This document shows, one piece after another, positions 15,416 to 24,566 of a DNA stretch of 46,162 nucleotides. Position 1 is the stretch's first letter. Every line of letters starts with the position of its first letter. A program made the position numbers and the translations under genes. Under the pieces are notes generated by a model. That model had not been told where the DNA came from. It made no database searches and saw only the letters and a program-made list of their open reading frames with translations. The stretch covers positions 1 to 46,162 of the forward strand of contig NZ_JAOQJF010000027.1 in NCBI RefSeq assembly GCF_025567195.1, read 5' to 3'. The DNA is from Alitiscatomonas aceti. Lineage in GTDB: Bacteria > Bacillota > Clostridia > Lachnospirales > Lachnospiraceae.

Positions 15416-16861
15416 CTAGTACCCCAACAGCCAGTCGTACAGCTCCTGGTATTTTCCTGCGGATGTATTCCAGGAAAAATCCACCGCCATATCCCGGTCC
15501 ACGATCTTGTTCCATTCACGCTTTTTATTGTAGTAGATATATTTTGCGTAGCGGATGATGTTTAACATCTCATGGGCATTGTAATTGGCAAAGGAGAAGC
15601 CGGTCCCGGTCCCCTCGTATTCATTGTATGGCCATACGGTATCCTTTAAGCCGCCGGTCTCCCGGACAATGGGCACAGTGCCGTACCGGAGAGCCATCAG
15701 CTGGCTTAAGCCGCAGGGCTCAAACAGGGACGGCATCAGGAAGGCATCGCAGGCCGCGTAGATCTTATGGGACATGGGCTCCGAATAATAGATCTGGGCA
15801 GATACCCGGTCATGGTATTTCCAGTCATAATGACGGAACATGTTCTCGTATTTATCGTCTCCCGTTCCCAGGACCACCAGCTGCACATCGTCGGTACAGA
15901 TCTCGTCCATCACGCACTGGATCAGATCCAGGCCCTTCTGATCCGTAAGACGGGAAACGATGCCGATCATGAATTTCTTGTCATCTCTTGCCAGTCCCAG
16001 TTCCTCCTGGAGCGCCAGCTTATTCTTTGCCTTTTCCTTCCGGAAATTTTTCGCGTTATACTGCTGGGCGATATAGGGATCGGTCTCCGGGTTGAAATCA
16101 TCGTAATCGATGCCGTTGACGATCCCCCTCAGGTCGTTGGCCCGGGCTCTCATGAGTCCGTCCAGGCCCTCGCCGTAAAACGGGGTCTTGATCTCCTCTG
16201 CGTAGGTGCTGCTCACGGTGGTGATGGCGTCCGCATATACCAGGCCGCCCTTTAACATATTGCCGTCCTTGTAGGCCTCCAGCTTATCCGGCGTAAAATA
16301 GTAATCCGGAAGGCCGGAAAATCTCTGGATGGTCTTCACATCCCACACACCCTGGAATTTCAGATTGTGGATCGTCATGACCGTCTTCATATCGCGGAAG
16401 AATTCTCCGCCGCGGAACCGGTCCTTTAAATAGACTGGGATCAGTCCCGTCTGCCAGTCGTGGCAGTGGACGATATCCGGCTTCCATCCGATCACCGGAA
16501 GGGCCGAAAGGGCTGCCTGGGAGAAGAAGGAGAACTTTTCCAGATCATAATACCAGTCGCCGTAGGGCTTTTCCCCCCAGAAGTAGCTTTCATTATCGAT
16601 GAAATAAAATGTGATCCCTTCATATACATACTGGAGGATCCCCACATAACGGCTCTGGCCCAGATAATCCATATAGAAATGGTCTATATAGGTCATTTCA
16701 TTGCGGAGCACTTCTTTTATACAGAGATATTTGGGTATCATCACACGTACGTCAAAGTATTTTTTGTCAAAACATTTGGGAAGAGAACCCACAACGTCCG
16801 CCAGGCCCCCGGTCTTGATAAAAGGCACAGCCTCCGAAGCGATAAATAATATGTTTTTCAT
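15416..16861 (-). CDS. glgA: Glycogen synthase (ADP-glucose type, GT5)
   Basis: A 481-residue enzyme adding glucose from ADP-glucose to the glycogen chain. It has the N-terminal KTGGLADVVGSLPK (16-29), the ADP-Glc binding signature, and the C-terminal GT-B motif SLFEPCGLSQLMALRYGTVP with the catalytic Glu. Other landmarks are HCHDWQTGLIP and IGIVSRLTDQKGLDLI. Length is normal for bacterial GlgA. GGAAGG lies upstream of ATG 16861. No glgB/C/D lies next to it, so the rest of glycogen synthesis is elsewhere. A TGGTATACT extended -10 (16914-16922) lies upstream. Confidence 0.97.
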   Translation of the reverse strand: MKNILFIASEAVPFIKTGGLADVVGSLPKCFDKKYFDVRVMIPKYLCIKEVLRNEMTYIDHFYMDYLGQSRYVGILQYVYEGITFYFIDNESYFWGEKPYGDWYYDLEKFSFFSQAALSALPVIGWKPDIVHCHDWQTGLIPVYLKDRFRGGEFFRDMKTVMTIHNLKFQGVWDVKTIQRFSGLPDYYFTPDKLEAYKDGNMLKGGLVYADAITTVSSTYAEEIKTPFYGEGLDGLMRARANDLRGIVNGIDYDDFNPETDPYIAQQYNAKNFRKEKAKNKLALQEELGLARDDKKFMIGIVSRLTDQKGLDLIQCVMDEICTDDVQLVVLGTGDDKYENMFRHYDWKYHDRVSAQIYYSEPMSHKIYAACDAFLMPSLFEPCGLSQLMALRYGTVPIVRETGGLKDTVWPYNEYEGTGTGFSFANYNAHEMLNIIRYAKYIYYNKKREWNKIVDRDMAVDFSWNTSAGKYQELYDWLLGY

Positions 16862-16986
16862 ACTGAACCCATCCTTCCGCTAATACAGTTTTCGCTCATT
16901 TTCATTAGGTTCAGTATACCACATTCCCAGGGATTTAGAAAGTAGGTCCATAAACTTTTTAGATTCTCTTATATATGGCTGGACGG

Positions 16987-17799
16987 TTACATTCTCTTAT
17001 AGTCCAGGCGGATCTTATCTGCGATCAGTGCCACAAATTCTGAATTCGTCGGTTTTCCCTTGCCCCCGTTGACCGTATAGCCAAAAAGTTCATTCAGGGT
17101 ATCCATCTTTCCCCGGCTCCAGGCCACCTCAATGGCGTGGCGGATGGCCCGCTCCACACGGCTGGACGTGGTCTGATGACGCTTGGCAATGGTGGGATAT
17201 AAGATCTTTGTCACCGATGACAGCATCTCCGCGTCCTGCACCGACATGATGATGGCATCTCTCAGATACTGATATCCCTTAATATGGGCAGGGATCCCGA
17301 TCTCATGGAGCATCTGGGTCACATCGGTCTCCAGGTTCTGCTCCATGTACGCCGCCTTATCCAGATATGGCTGTACCCGCCGCACGCCTCCGTGGTCGCC
17401 GGCCGCAGCAGCCCGTACCCTTCCCCGGCTGACCCGGCGGATCTTATCCAACACCACGTCCCGGCTGAACGGCTTCATTATGTAGTAATTGGCTCCCAGA
17501 CGGAACGCGTCCTCGGTCACATCCTGGCTGCTGGCAGCCGTTACCATAATGAAGGACGGCGTTCCCTTCATCTGGCTGTTGTTCCTGACCCGCTCCATCA
17601 CAGAAATCCCATCCAGTCTCGGCATGATCACATCCATCAGAACGATATCCGGGTTCGTCTCCACGATCATGTTATACGCATCCTCACCGTTGTCCGCCTT
17701 TCCCACCACATGGATCCCGTCTTCCTTCTCAAGTATCTCTCCCAACAGATTTAACGTCTGTCTGTTATCATCTGCGATTGCAACCGAAACCTCTGCCAT
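16987..17799 (-). CDS. spo0A: Sporulation transcription factor Spo0A
   Basis: A 270-residue response regulator, the master switch for sporulation. The receiver domain (1-120) has the acidic pocket D10/D11, the phosphorylation site D56 in VLMDVIMPRLDG, T87 and K109 (IMKP). The C-terminal Spo0A effector domain (about 150-265) has the DNA-recognition part (KRHQTTSSRVERAIRHAIEVAWSRG). The start is ATG 17799 with AGGAGGG upstream. Its promoter region carries two 0A boxes, consistent with autoregulation. No spoIVB was seen on either side in this window; in many clostridia spoIVB lies upstream, so the local context differs. Confidence 0.99.
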   Translation of the reverse strand: MAEVSVAIADDNRQTLNLLGEILEKEDGIHVVGKADNGEDAYNMIVETNPDIVLMDVIMPRLDGISVMERVRNNSQMKGTPSFIMVTAASSQDVTEDAFRLGANYYIMKPFSRDVVLDKIRRVSRGRVRAAAAGDHGGVRRVQPYLDKAAYMEQNLETDVTQMLHEIGIPAHIKGYQYLRDAIIMSVQDAEMLSSVTKILYPTIAKRHQTTSSRVERAIRHAIEVAWSRGKMDTLNELFGYTVNGGKGKPTNSEFVALIADKIRLDYKRM

Positions 17800-17884
17800 A
17801 GCATTCCCTCCTAAACTGTCATAATCAATGTCTATCCCCCTGCATTTTCCATTTTCTTTTAAAAAACGGGGAACAAGCGGTTTT

Positions 17885-17914
17885 ATTATAGGCTTTTAAC
17901 CGAGAAAGAAGCAA
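17885..17914 (-). promoter_or_regulatory. spo0A promoter
   Basis: TTGCTT (17909-17914), an 18-bp spacer, TATAAT (17885-17890) on the minus strand, 86 bp upstream of the spo0A start. The sequence looks sigma-A-like. A sigma-H site was not recognised. Confidence 0.6.
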
Positions 17915-17932
17915 TGAAATTCGTCCGCAACT

Positions 17933-17950
17933 TTCGACAACGTTTGACAA
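17933..17950 (-). promoter_or_regulatory. Tandem 0A boxes upstream of spo0A
   Basis: Minus strand TTGTCAAA (17943-17950) then TTGTCGAA (17933-17940), spaced 10 bp start to start (one helical turn). The second is a perfect match to the core TTGTCGAA and the first has one change. They lie just upstream of the -35, fitting phospho-Spo0A autoactivation. Confidence 0.65.
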
Positions 17951-17963
17951 TTTGCATAGAACG

Positions 17964-18004
17964 CAAAAAAAGCATTATCATTTTTCATGATCGATGCTTT
18001 TTTC
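17964..18004. terminator. Bidirectional terminator between DUF815 and spo0A
   Basis: AAAAAAAGCAT and ATGCTTTTTT arms with an inner ATCAT/ATGAT pair; U-runs result on both strands. It ends the ilv-DUF815 transcript (minus strand). Confidence 0.8.
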
Positions 18005-18073
18005 TGAACATAATGTAACAATATGTCTTTTATCGGTTTTTCCCTTGTGTCCTCTGGATCCCCTGTCCCCAGG

Positions 18074-19390
18074 CTACCGCTTCACTGCCACAAGATGATT
18101 GACGAACTGCTGGGCCGTCCGGCCGGAAAGACCGCCGCCCCGCATCTCAAACCGGTTGGCTTCATAACCGATCTCCTCATCACTCATCTCCTCCGGCGTG
18201 ATCCCGGCCCGGCGTGCCAGCTCCACAGCCATCGCATTGAAGCCGCTCTTATCCGGCTTGGCGTAATAGATAGTAAGGCCGAACCGGTTCACCAGGGACA
18301 GCTTTTCCTCCATGGTATCGGACCGGTGCATGTCCTCTCCGTGCTCCATGTCGTCCCGGTCGCGGCTGGTCTCTTTTATAAGGTGACGGCGGTTGGAGGT
18401 GGCATAGATCAGCACATTATCCGGCTTTGTCTCCACGCCTCCCTCGATGACGGCCTTTAAGAACTTATACTCGATCTCAAATTCCTCGAAGGACAGATCA
18501 TCCATGTAGATGATGAACCGGTAATTCCGGTTCTTCACCTGGGCGATGATGGCGGAAAGATCCTTGAACTGGTGCTTGTAGATCTCGATCATCCTGAGGC
18601 CGTCGGGGTAAAACTGGTTCACGATGGCCTTGATGCTGGTGGATTTTCCTGTACCGGAATCTCCAAATAAAAGGACATTGTTGGCGGCCTTTCCCTCCAC
18701 GAAGGCCTTGGTATTATCCACCAGCTTCTTTTTCTGGAGCTCATAGCCAATGAGATCGTCCAGCATCACTGCATCCATATTGTTGATGGGAAGGAAGCGG
18801 ACGGTCCCGTCCTCATTCCCGGCAATGCGGAAGGCCTTATTCAGTCCGAACATACCCACGCCGTAATCCCGGTAAAACCCGGTCACATGGAAAAAAAAGG
18901 CCTCTGCATCCTCTGCCTCCGCCAGCTTTTCACTCAGGGCCCGCACCTTCTCACTGACGTTCCTGTTATACATCAGTTCCTTTTTCCGGATGGCCTTATA
19001 ATGGGTCAGATGGTAAAAGCAGTCGATGGAAAGCGCCTCCTCCATCCAGGAAAAATCGTAATGGAACAGCTGCCGGAACATTTCAAGATCATGTTTTACA
19101 AAGATATTGACCGTTCCGTCCTGGGCTCCCACCTTTTCACATACAAGGCTGAAGGGATTCTCACTGGTGATCAGGAGAAAGGTCAGGTAATTCTGCCAGA
19201 GGTTTTTATCAAAGGCATAATCAGTGGATACAGAAAGGAGGTTTTTCACCTGGCCGAATACCCGGGTGCGCAGCACGTCCCTGTCCTGGCTCCCGTCTTT
19301 TAATCTCATGCAGATATCAGAAAGCTGCCAGAGGATCGAGTCCTCCGGCAGTTTTCCGTATACCAGCAGATTGGATACGATCTGGTTCAT
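18074..19390 (-). CDS. DUF815-family AAA-type ATPase
   Basis: A 438-residue protein. The N-terminal 200 residues hold a helical region of unknown role. The ATPase domain has Walker A GDSGTGKS (243-250), Walker B (FIIYMDDLSFE), a sensor-like YATSNRRHLIKE, and an arginine-rich segment. Function is unknown; the family is sometimes linked to ATP-dependent remodelling. The ATG shares its first base with the ilvD stop (TAATG), so it is translationally coupled to ilvD. The DUF815 stop is at 18074, followed by a terminator. It could be a distal passenger of the ilv operon or serve it; no evidence of a role in BCAA synthesis. Confidence 0.88.
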   Translation of the reverse strand: MNQIVSNLLVYGKLPEDSILWQLSDICMRLKDGSQDRDVLRTRVFGQVKNLLSVSTDYAFDKNLWQNYLTFLLITSENPFSLVCEKVGAQDGTVNIFVKHDLEMFRQLFHYDFSWMEEALSIDCFYHLTHYKAIRKKELMYNRNVSEKVRALSEKLAEAEDAEAFFFHVTGFYRDYGVGMFGLNKAFRIAGNEDGTVRFLPINNMDAVMLDDLIGYELQKKKLVDNTKAFVEGKAANNVLLFGDSGTGKSTSIKAIVNQFYPDGLRMIEIYKHQFKDLSAIIAQVKNRNYRFIIYMDDLSFEEFEIEYKFLKAVIEGGVETKPDNVLIYATSNRRHLIKETSRDRDDMEHGEDMHRSDTMEEKLSLVNRFGLTIYYAKPDKSGFNAMAVELARRAGITPEEMSDEEIGYEANRFEMRGGGLSGRTAQQFVNHLVAVKR

Positions 19391-21036
19391 TATTCTACGA
19401 TTGCTCCTCTGTCTGCTGAGGATACCATTCTGGCATACCGTTTCAGATATCCGGTCACCTGCTTCGGCTCCTTTAACTTCATGGTCCTTCTGCGCTCCTC
19501 CATCTCCTCATCGGAAACCAGCAGCTTTATGCTGTAATTGGGAATGTCGATGGCGATCTGATCCCCATCCTTCACATAGGCGATGGGGCCTCCGGCCGCT
19601 GCCTCTGGAGAAATATGGCCGATGGCGGCTCCGCAGGACGCGCCGGAAAATCTTCCGTCCGTCAGAAGGGCCACGGTGGTATCCAGCTTCATTCCCACGA
19701 TGGCGGAGGTGGGGGAAAGCATTTCCCGCATTCCAGGTCCGCCGGACGGGCCCTCGTAGCGGATCACCACCACGTCTCCAGGCACGATCTTTCCGGCATA
19801 AATGGCTGCAATGGCCTCCTCCTCAGAGTCGAAGCACCGGGCAGTCCCCGTGTTCACCAGCATTTCCTGCTTTACGGCAGAGCGCTTTACAATGGCTCCG
19901 TTGGGCGCCAGGTTTCCAAAGAGCACCGCCAGCCCTCCGGTCTTTGTATACGGACGGTCCAGTGGCCGGATCACCTCCGGATCACGGTTCTCTGCATGAG
20001 CCACGTTCTCACCCAGGGTCTTTCCTGTGACGGTCATACAGCTTCCGTCGATCATCCCGCCGTCCAGCAGCTCCTTTAACACAGCGGAGATCCCTCCGGC
20101 CTGCATCAGATCCTGCATGTGGTGATGGCCCGCCGGAGCCAGATGGCACAGGTTGGGCGTCTTCTCGCTGATCTCGTTGATCATATGGAGATTGATGGAG
20201 ATCCCCGCCTCATGGGCAATGGCCGGAAGATGGAGGGCTGAGTTGGTGGAGCAGCCCAGGGCCATGTCCGCGGTCAGGGCATTCTCAAAGGACTTTTCCG
20301 TCACGATGTCCCTGGGACGGATGTTGTTCTCAAGAAGCTTCATGACCTGCATCCCCGCCGTCTTTGCCAGGCGGATCCGCTCGCCGTAAACCGCCGGGAT
20401 GGTTCCGTTTCCTGGAAGGCCCAGTCCCAGGACCTCTGTAAGGCAGTTCATGGAGTTGGCCGTGAACATACCGGAGCAGGAGCCGCAGCCGGGACAGGAG
20501 CTTCCCTCGATCTCAGCCAGCTCACCGTCGCCGATGAGACCGGCCTTTCTGGCTCCCACTGCCTCAAACACGGAGTTTAAGTCTCTTTGTCCAATGGAGA
20601 GCATGGGGCCTCCGGATACGAAAATACAGGGGAGATTCAGGCGCAGGGCCGCCATGAGCATTCCCGGCACGATCTTGTCGCAGTTGGGAATGAACACCAG
20701 GGCGTCGAAGCAGTGGCCGCTTACCATGCATTCGATGGTATCCGCGATCAGCTCCCTGGAGCTTAAGGAAAAATGCATGCCCTTGTGGCCCATGGCGATG
20801 CCGTCGCAGACGCCGATGGTATTAAACTCCATGGGAGTCCCGCCGGCCGCCAGAACGCCGTCCTTGACGGCCCTGGCAATGGTCTGTAAGTGTACGTGGC
20901 CCGGGGCGATCTCATTGAATGAGTTGACCACGCCCACGAAGGGGCGGCGGATCTGCTCGTCGCTGTATCCGTCGGCTTTTAAAAGGGAACGGTGGGGAGC
21001 ACGCTCCACGCCGGATTTTACCTGATCAGAATTCAT
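19390..21036 (-). CDS. ilvD: Dihydroxy-acid dehydratase
   Basis: A 548-residue Fe-S enzyme that dehydrates 2,3-dihydroxy-acids to 2-oxo acids, the last shared step of Val/Ile/Leu synthesis. Cluster Cys are in FIPNCDKIVPGM and SCPGCGSCSGMFTANSMNCL; the substrate part is ALGCSTNSALHLPAIAHEAG; near the C-terminus FSGASCGAAIGHISPEAAAGGPIA. I placed the start at ATG 21036 (AGGAG 8 nt upstream); a GTG nine bases earlier also opens the frame but lies too close to that site. It comes 28 bp after ilvC and overlaps DUF815 by one base. Confidence 0.98.
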   Translation of the reverse strand: MNSDQVKSGVERAPHRSLLKADGYSDEQIRRPFVGVVNSFNEIAPGHVHLQTIARAVKDGVLAAGGTPMEFNTIGVCDGIAMGHKGMHFSLSSRELIADTIECMVSGHCFDALVFIPNCDKIVPGMLMAALRLNLPCIFVSGGPMLSIGQRDLNSVFEAVGARKAGLIGDGELAEIEGSSCPGCGSCSGMFTANSMNCLTEVLGLGLPGNGTIPAVYGERIRLAKTAGMQVMKLLENNIRPRDIVTEKSFENALTADMALGCSTNSALHLPAIAHEAGISINLHMINEISEKTPNLCHLAPAGHHHMQDLMQAGGISAVLKELLDGGMIDGSCMTVTGKTLGENVAHAENRDPEVIRPLDRPYTKTGGLAVLFGNLAPNGAIVKRSAVKQEMLVNTGTARCFDSEEEAIAAIYAGKIVPGDVVVIRYEGPSGGPGMREMLSPTSAIVGMKLDTTVALLTDGRFSGASCGAAIGHISPEAAAGGPIAYVKDGDQIAIDIPNYSIKLLVSDEEMEERRRTMKLKEPKQVTGYLKRYARMVSSADRGAIVE

Positions 21037-21063
21037 ATGCTGCACTCCTGTCCTTCCTTAAGA

Positions 21064-22077
21064 TTATTTTGCCTCGTCTAAGTTCTGGGCCTGCTTCCAG
21101 CCCATCTTGGCCCTTAACTCGCGGCCGGTCTTTGCTGCCAGCGTGTCCGCATGAGCGGCTCTGGCTGCGTTGAACATGGTGCGGCCTACCTGGTTTTCCA
21201 GGATCCAGTTCTTGGCAAAGGTGCCGTCCTGGATCTCTGTGAGCACCTGCTTCATCTCTGCCTTTACGGAATCGGTGATGATCCGCTTTCCGGTCATGTA
21301 GTCGCCGTACTCAGCCGTATCGGAGATGGAATAGCGCATTCCCTCAAATCCGGCGTTGAAGATCAGATCTACGATCAGCTTCATCTCATGGATACACTCA
21401 AAATATGCGTTCTCCGGCTTATATCCGGCCTCCACCAGCGTATTGAAGCCAGCCTCCATCAAGGCGCATACGCCGCCGCAGAGGACTGCCTGCTCACCGA
21501 AGAGGTCGGTTTCTGTCTCTTCTTTAAATGTAGTCTCTAAGATCCCGCCTCTGGCTCCGCCGATGCCTGCCGCATAGGCCTTTGCCACCTCCATGGAATT
21601 TCCGGAGGGATCCTGCTCCACGGCCACCAGGCAGGGCACGCCCTTTCCAGCCACATACTGGGAACGGACGGTGTGGCCCGGACCCTTGGGAGCGATCATG
21701 ATCACGTTCACGCCGGCCGGCGGGATGATCTGTTTAAAGTGGATATTAAAACCATGGGCAAAGCACAGGGTCTTTCCGTCGGTCAGATTTTCCCTGATAT
21801 CGTTTTTATAAAGAACCGCCTGCTTTTCATCGTTTACCAGGATCATGATGATATCGGAGGCCTTTACGGCGTCAGCGGTATTCATTACAGTAAAGCCGTC
21901 CTCTTTTGCCTGTACGGCAGATTTAGAGCCCTCATACAGACCCACCACCACGTCACAGCCGGAATCCCTTAAGTTCAGCGCATGGGCATGCCCCTGGGAA
22001 CCGTATCCGATCACAGCGATCTTCTTTCCATCCAGAAGTGATAAATTGCAGTCTCTCTCATAATACATTGTAGCCAT
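21064..22077 (-). CDS. ilvC: Ketol-acid reductoisomerase (class I)
   Basis: A 337-residue enzyme converting acetolactate or acetohydroxybutyrate to dihydroxy-acids with NAD(P)H. It has the Rossmann motif GYGSQGHAHALNL (24-36), IAPKGPGHTVR, and the knotted C-terminal domain with Mg2+-binding acidic residues (FGEQAVLCGG and YSISDTAEYGD). The loop after strand beta-2 (GLYEGSKSAVQAKEDG) with Ser residues fits NADPH preference, as inference. Length is class I (about 330). GGAGAAAAAACT precedes the ATG. It lies between ilvN (55 bp) and ilvD (27 bp). Confidence 0.98.
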   Translation of the reverse strand: MATMYYERDCNLSLLDGKKIAVIGYGSQGHAHALNLRDSGCDVVVGLYEGSKSAVQAKEDGFTVMNTADAVKASDIIMILVNDEKQAVLYKNDIRENLTDGKTLCFAHGFNIHFKQIIPPAGVNVIMIAPKGPGHTVRSQYVAGKGVPCLVAVEQDPSGNSMEVAKAYAAGIGGARGGILETTFKEETETDLFGEQAVLCGGVCALMEAGFNTLVEAGYKPENAYFECIHEMKLIVDLIFNAGFEGMRYSISDTAEYGDYMTGKRIITDSVKAEMKQVLTEIQDGTFAKNWILENQVGRTMFNAARAAHADTLAAKTGRELRAKMGWKQAQNLDEAK

Positions 22078-22132
22078 AGTTTTTTCTCCTTTTTTATATA
22101 TAAAATTTGGTTAAAGCCTTTTTCATCCGCGC

Positions 22133-22681
22133 TTACGGTTCCGGCTGATCTTCCTCCGCCTCCCTGGGAGCGACGCTTAAGGTATTGTCCCAGCCGATCC
22201 CAATGGCGATATCTCCGGAGCTGCTTAACTCCAGGATCCCAAACTTGCGGATCTTCTCCACGAAGGAATCCACCTTTTCCTTGGTCCCTGTGATCTCGGC
22301 AGTCAGGTGCTCTTCTCCAAAGTCCACCACCTTCCCTCCGTATTCATTGATCAGCTCCAGCACCTGGTGCTTGGAGGAGCCGCGCTCCGTTCCGGTCAGA
22401 TGCATCTTTACAAACATATGCTGGGCAAATAATGTATGCTCCTGTTCCAGAAGGGCCACAGTCTTCACATCATAAAGCTTATAAAGCTGGCGTACCACCT
22501 GGTCCTTCATATACTCATCTCCCGTGGACACGATGGTGAGCCGGGTGTATTCCGGGTTCTCTGTAGGTCCGGCGGAAATGGCGTCGATGTTATAGCAGCG
22601 CTTGGCGTAAAGTCCGGCGATCCGGTCCAGGACACCAAAGCGGTTGTTGACGATCAGGCCAACGGCAAATCTCTCTTCCAT
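22133..22681 (-). CDS. ilvN: Acetolactate synthase, small (regulatory) subunit
   Basis: A 182-residue subunit with an N-terminal ACT domain (1-75; AVGLIVNNRFGVLDRIAGLYAKRCYNIDAIS and TRLTIVSTGDE), which binds valine for feedback inhibition in this family, and a C-terminal regulatory domain (VKMHLTGTERGSS..., DFGEEHLTAEITGTKEKVDSF). The N-terminal ACT with its NxxGVLxR/RI pattern fits IlvH/IlvN. It starts 4 bp after the ilvB stop (ATG 22681), so it is coupled and probably made in step with the large subunit. Confidence 0.95.
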   Translation of the reverse strand: MEERFAVGLIVNNRFGVLDRIAGLYAKRCYNIDAISAGPTENPEYTRLTIVSTGDEYMKDQVVRQLYKLYDVKTVALLEQEHTLFAQHMFVKMHLTGTERGSSKHQVLELINEYGGKVVDFGEEHLTAEITGTKEKVDSFVEKIRKFGILELSSSGDIAIGIGWDNTLSVAPREAEEDQPEP

Positions 22682-22685
22682 AGGC

Positions 22686-24347
22686 TTATCCTTTCACTAT
22701 CATGTCTCTGGCCGACCGGCCCGGCGGGATCATGGGGAGCACCTTTTCGTCCATACCGATATGGCAGTCGATGAGCACCGGTCCGTCGCTCTGATCCGCC
22801 TCGTCCAGGGCTTTCTTCAGCTCCTCCATGGTATGGGCAGAAACTCCTTTTGCCCCGAAGGCTGCTGCCAGGGCCGGGAAATCCGTCCTCCGGTCCAGGG
22901 TGGTATGGGAGTAATGGCAATCGTAAAAGATCGTCTGCCACTGTCTCACCATGCCTAAAACATCGTTGTTCATCACCACAATGGTCAGGGGCAGGTTCTG
23001 GCTCACCGCCGTGGCCATTTCGTTTAAATTCATCCCGAAGCTTCCATCCCCGGTAAAAAGCACCGTCCGCTTTCTTCCGTTGGCGATGCAGCCTCCGATG
23101 GCAGCTCCCAGGCCGTAGCCCATGGTCCCCAGGCCGCCGGAGGTCAGAAGCCTCTGGGGCTTTTCAAATTTATAGAACTGCATGGTCCACATCTGGTGCT
23201 GTCCCACGTCGGTGGCCACCACCGTGTCCGCGTCCCCGTGGCGGTTCACCTCTTCAATGATCGCCCTGGGACTGAAGCCTTTTGCAGGCGGCAGGACCTC
23301 CGCGCTCTTATACTCTTCGATCTGGCGGAGCCAGTCCGGATGCTCACACTGGGGGAGCACATCCAGGATCCTTTGAAGGATCATCTTCACATCTCCCCAC
23401 ATGCTGATATCGGGACTCACATTCTTTCCGATCTCCGCCCGGTCGATATCGATATGGACCGTCATGCATTTACTGGTATATTCATTCAGGTCGCCGGTGG
23501 CCCGGTCCGAAAACCGCACGCCCACAGCAAACAGCAGATCGCACTGGGACTGGGCCATGATGGAGGCGTACTGTCCGTGCATGCCGCACATGCCCAGGTT
23601 CAGCGGATAAGAGGCCGGCACTGAGGTAAGGCCCATCATGCTGAGTCCCACTGCCGCATCTAACCGCCTTGAAAGCTCCAGGACTTCTTTTTCAGCACCC
23701 GAGGCGATCACGCCGCCGCCCGCATAAATAAACGGCCGCTTTGCTTTCTTTACCATTTCCAGCAGCTCGTCCAGGCTGCTGATGCTGGTCTTTCTCTCCT
23801 TCTTCACAGAAGGTGCCTTCATATCCGGATCGTATTCCCACTCCGCCGCCTGGACGTTTTTTGGGATATCGATGAGCACCGGCCCCTTCCTCCCGTCATT
23901 GGCGATCTCAAAGGCCTCCTGGATCGTCCTCTGGAGATCCTTAATATCCCGCACCATGAAATTGTGCTTCACGATGGGCTGGGTGATCCCCACGATATCC
24001 ACCTCCTGGAAGGAGTCCTTCCCCAGGCTGCTGACTGCCACGTTTCCTGTGATGGCTACCATGGGCACTGAATCCAGGTATGCGTTGGCAATGCCGGTCA
24101 CCAGGTTGGTGGCTCCGGGCCCGCTGGTGGCCAGGACCACTCCTGTTTTCCCGCTGGCCCTGGCATAGCCGTCGGCCGCATGGGCCGCTCCCTGTTCATG
24201 GGCCGATAATACATGGCGGATCCGGTCTGATGCCAGGTAGAGCTCATCATAAATATTTAAGACCGCGCCGCCCGGATATCCAAATATCACTTCCACTCCC
24301 TGATGGATCAGCTCCTCCACCAGGATCCGTGCACCATTCATTTTCAT
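22686..24347 (-). CDS. ilvB: Acetolactate synthase, large (catalytic) subunit
   Basis: A 553-residue ThDP enzyme condensing pyruvate with pyruvate or 2-oxobutyrate. The catalytic Glu is E51 in SAHEQGAAHAADGYAR. The ThDP signature GDGSFGMNLNEMATAV...NN lies near 433-460. The FAD-binding middle and SGPGATNLVTGIANAY are present, as is the conserved MVRQWQTIFYD. The start is the ATG at 24347 after AAGGGGAAG. It is first in the structural ilv genes, 131 bp after the attenuator terminator. With ilvN, ilvC and ilvD it covers the common BCAA pathway; leu genes and ilvE are absent here. Confidence 0.98.
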   Translation of the reverse strand: MKMNGARILVEELIHQGVEVIFGYPGGAVLNIYDELYLASDRIRHVLSAHEQGAAHAADGYARASGKTGVVLATSGPGATNLVTGIANAYLDSVPMVAITGNVAVSSLGKDSFQEVDIVGITQPIVKHNFMVRDIKDLQRTIQEAFEIANDGRKGPVLIDIPKNVQAAEWEYDPDMKAPSVKKERKTSISSLDELLEMVKKAKRPFIYAGGGVIASGAEKEVLELSRRLDAAVGLSMMGLTSVPASYPLNLGMCGMHGQYASIMAQSQCDLLFAVGVRFSDRATGDLNEYTSKCMTVHIDIDRAEIGKNVSPDISMWGDVKMILQRILDVLPQCEHPDWLRQIEEYKSAEVLPPAKGFSPRAIIEEVNRHGDADTVVATDVGQHQMWTMQFYKFEKPQRLLTSGGLGTMGYGLGAAIGGCIANGRKRTVLFTGDGSFGMNLNEMATAVSQNLPLTIVVMNNDVLGMVRQWQTIFYDCHYSHTTLDRRTDFPALAAAFGAKGVSAHTMEELKKALDEADQSDGPVLIDCHIGMDEKVLPMIPPGRSARDMIVKG

Positions 24348-24478
24348 AAAATCTTCCCCTTGTCTGGTTGATGGAAACAGATCTTCCGGGCCGCCTCCAC
24401 AGAAAATTTCCCTTCCGCCGCACGGCGGTCCCCGCAGAAAGCGTTTTTTATATCATAGGATGTACTTTCCCATGATAC
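24348..24478 (-). other. ilvB untranslated leader, 3' part
   Basis: Non-coding. Two weak hairpins are visible: TATCAT...ATGATA just after the terminator, and CCGCCG...CGGCGG (24415-24428) about 70 bp upstream of the ilvB start. No T-box consensus (GGGTGG-type) is seen. Confidence 0.5.
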
Positions 24479-24512
24479 AAAAAAACCTTACAGCGTCGTG
24501 CTGTAAGGTTTC
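24479..24512 (-). terminator. ilv attenuator terminator
   Basis: Minus strand AACCTTACAG / CTGTAAGGTT with a 7-nt loop (CACGACG) and a run of seven T. It lies between the leader peptide (ends 24555) and ilvB, so it can stop the message before the structural genes. Confidence 0.9.
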
Positions 24513-24552
24513 TCTCTATCCCAAATTTCTTTGAGTATACTGCCGTCAGATC

Positions 24553-24566
24553 CCTTAAGTTTCAGC
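24553..24566 (-). promoter_or_regulatory. Candidate anti-terminator segment covering the leader stop codon
   Basis: Minus strand GCTG-AAACT-TAAGG. GCTG and TAAGG can pair with the CAGC and CCTTA of the terminator's 5' arm (nine base pairs around a 5-nt bulge). It spans the leader peptide's last codons and stop, so a ribosome that finishes the peptide would hide it and allow termination, while one stalled upstream would leave it free. Confidence 0.6.

Noticed and set aside
15394..15519. Longer N-terminus for the DUF212 protein
   Set aside because: It would read through the 3' end of glgA and lacks a ribosome site; GGAGG fits the ATG at 15393.
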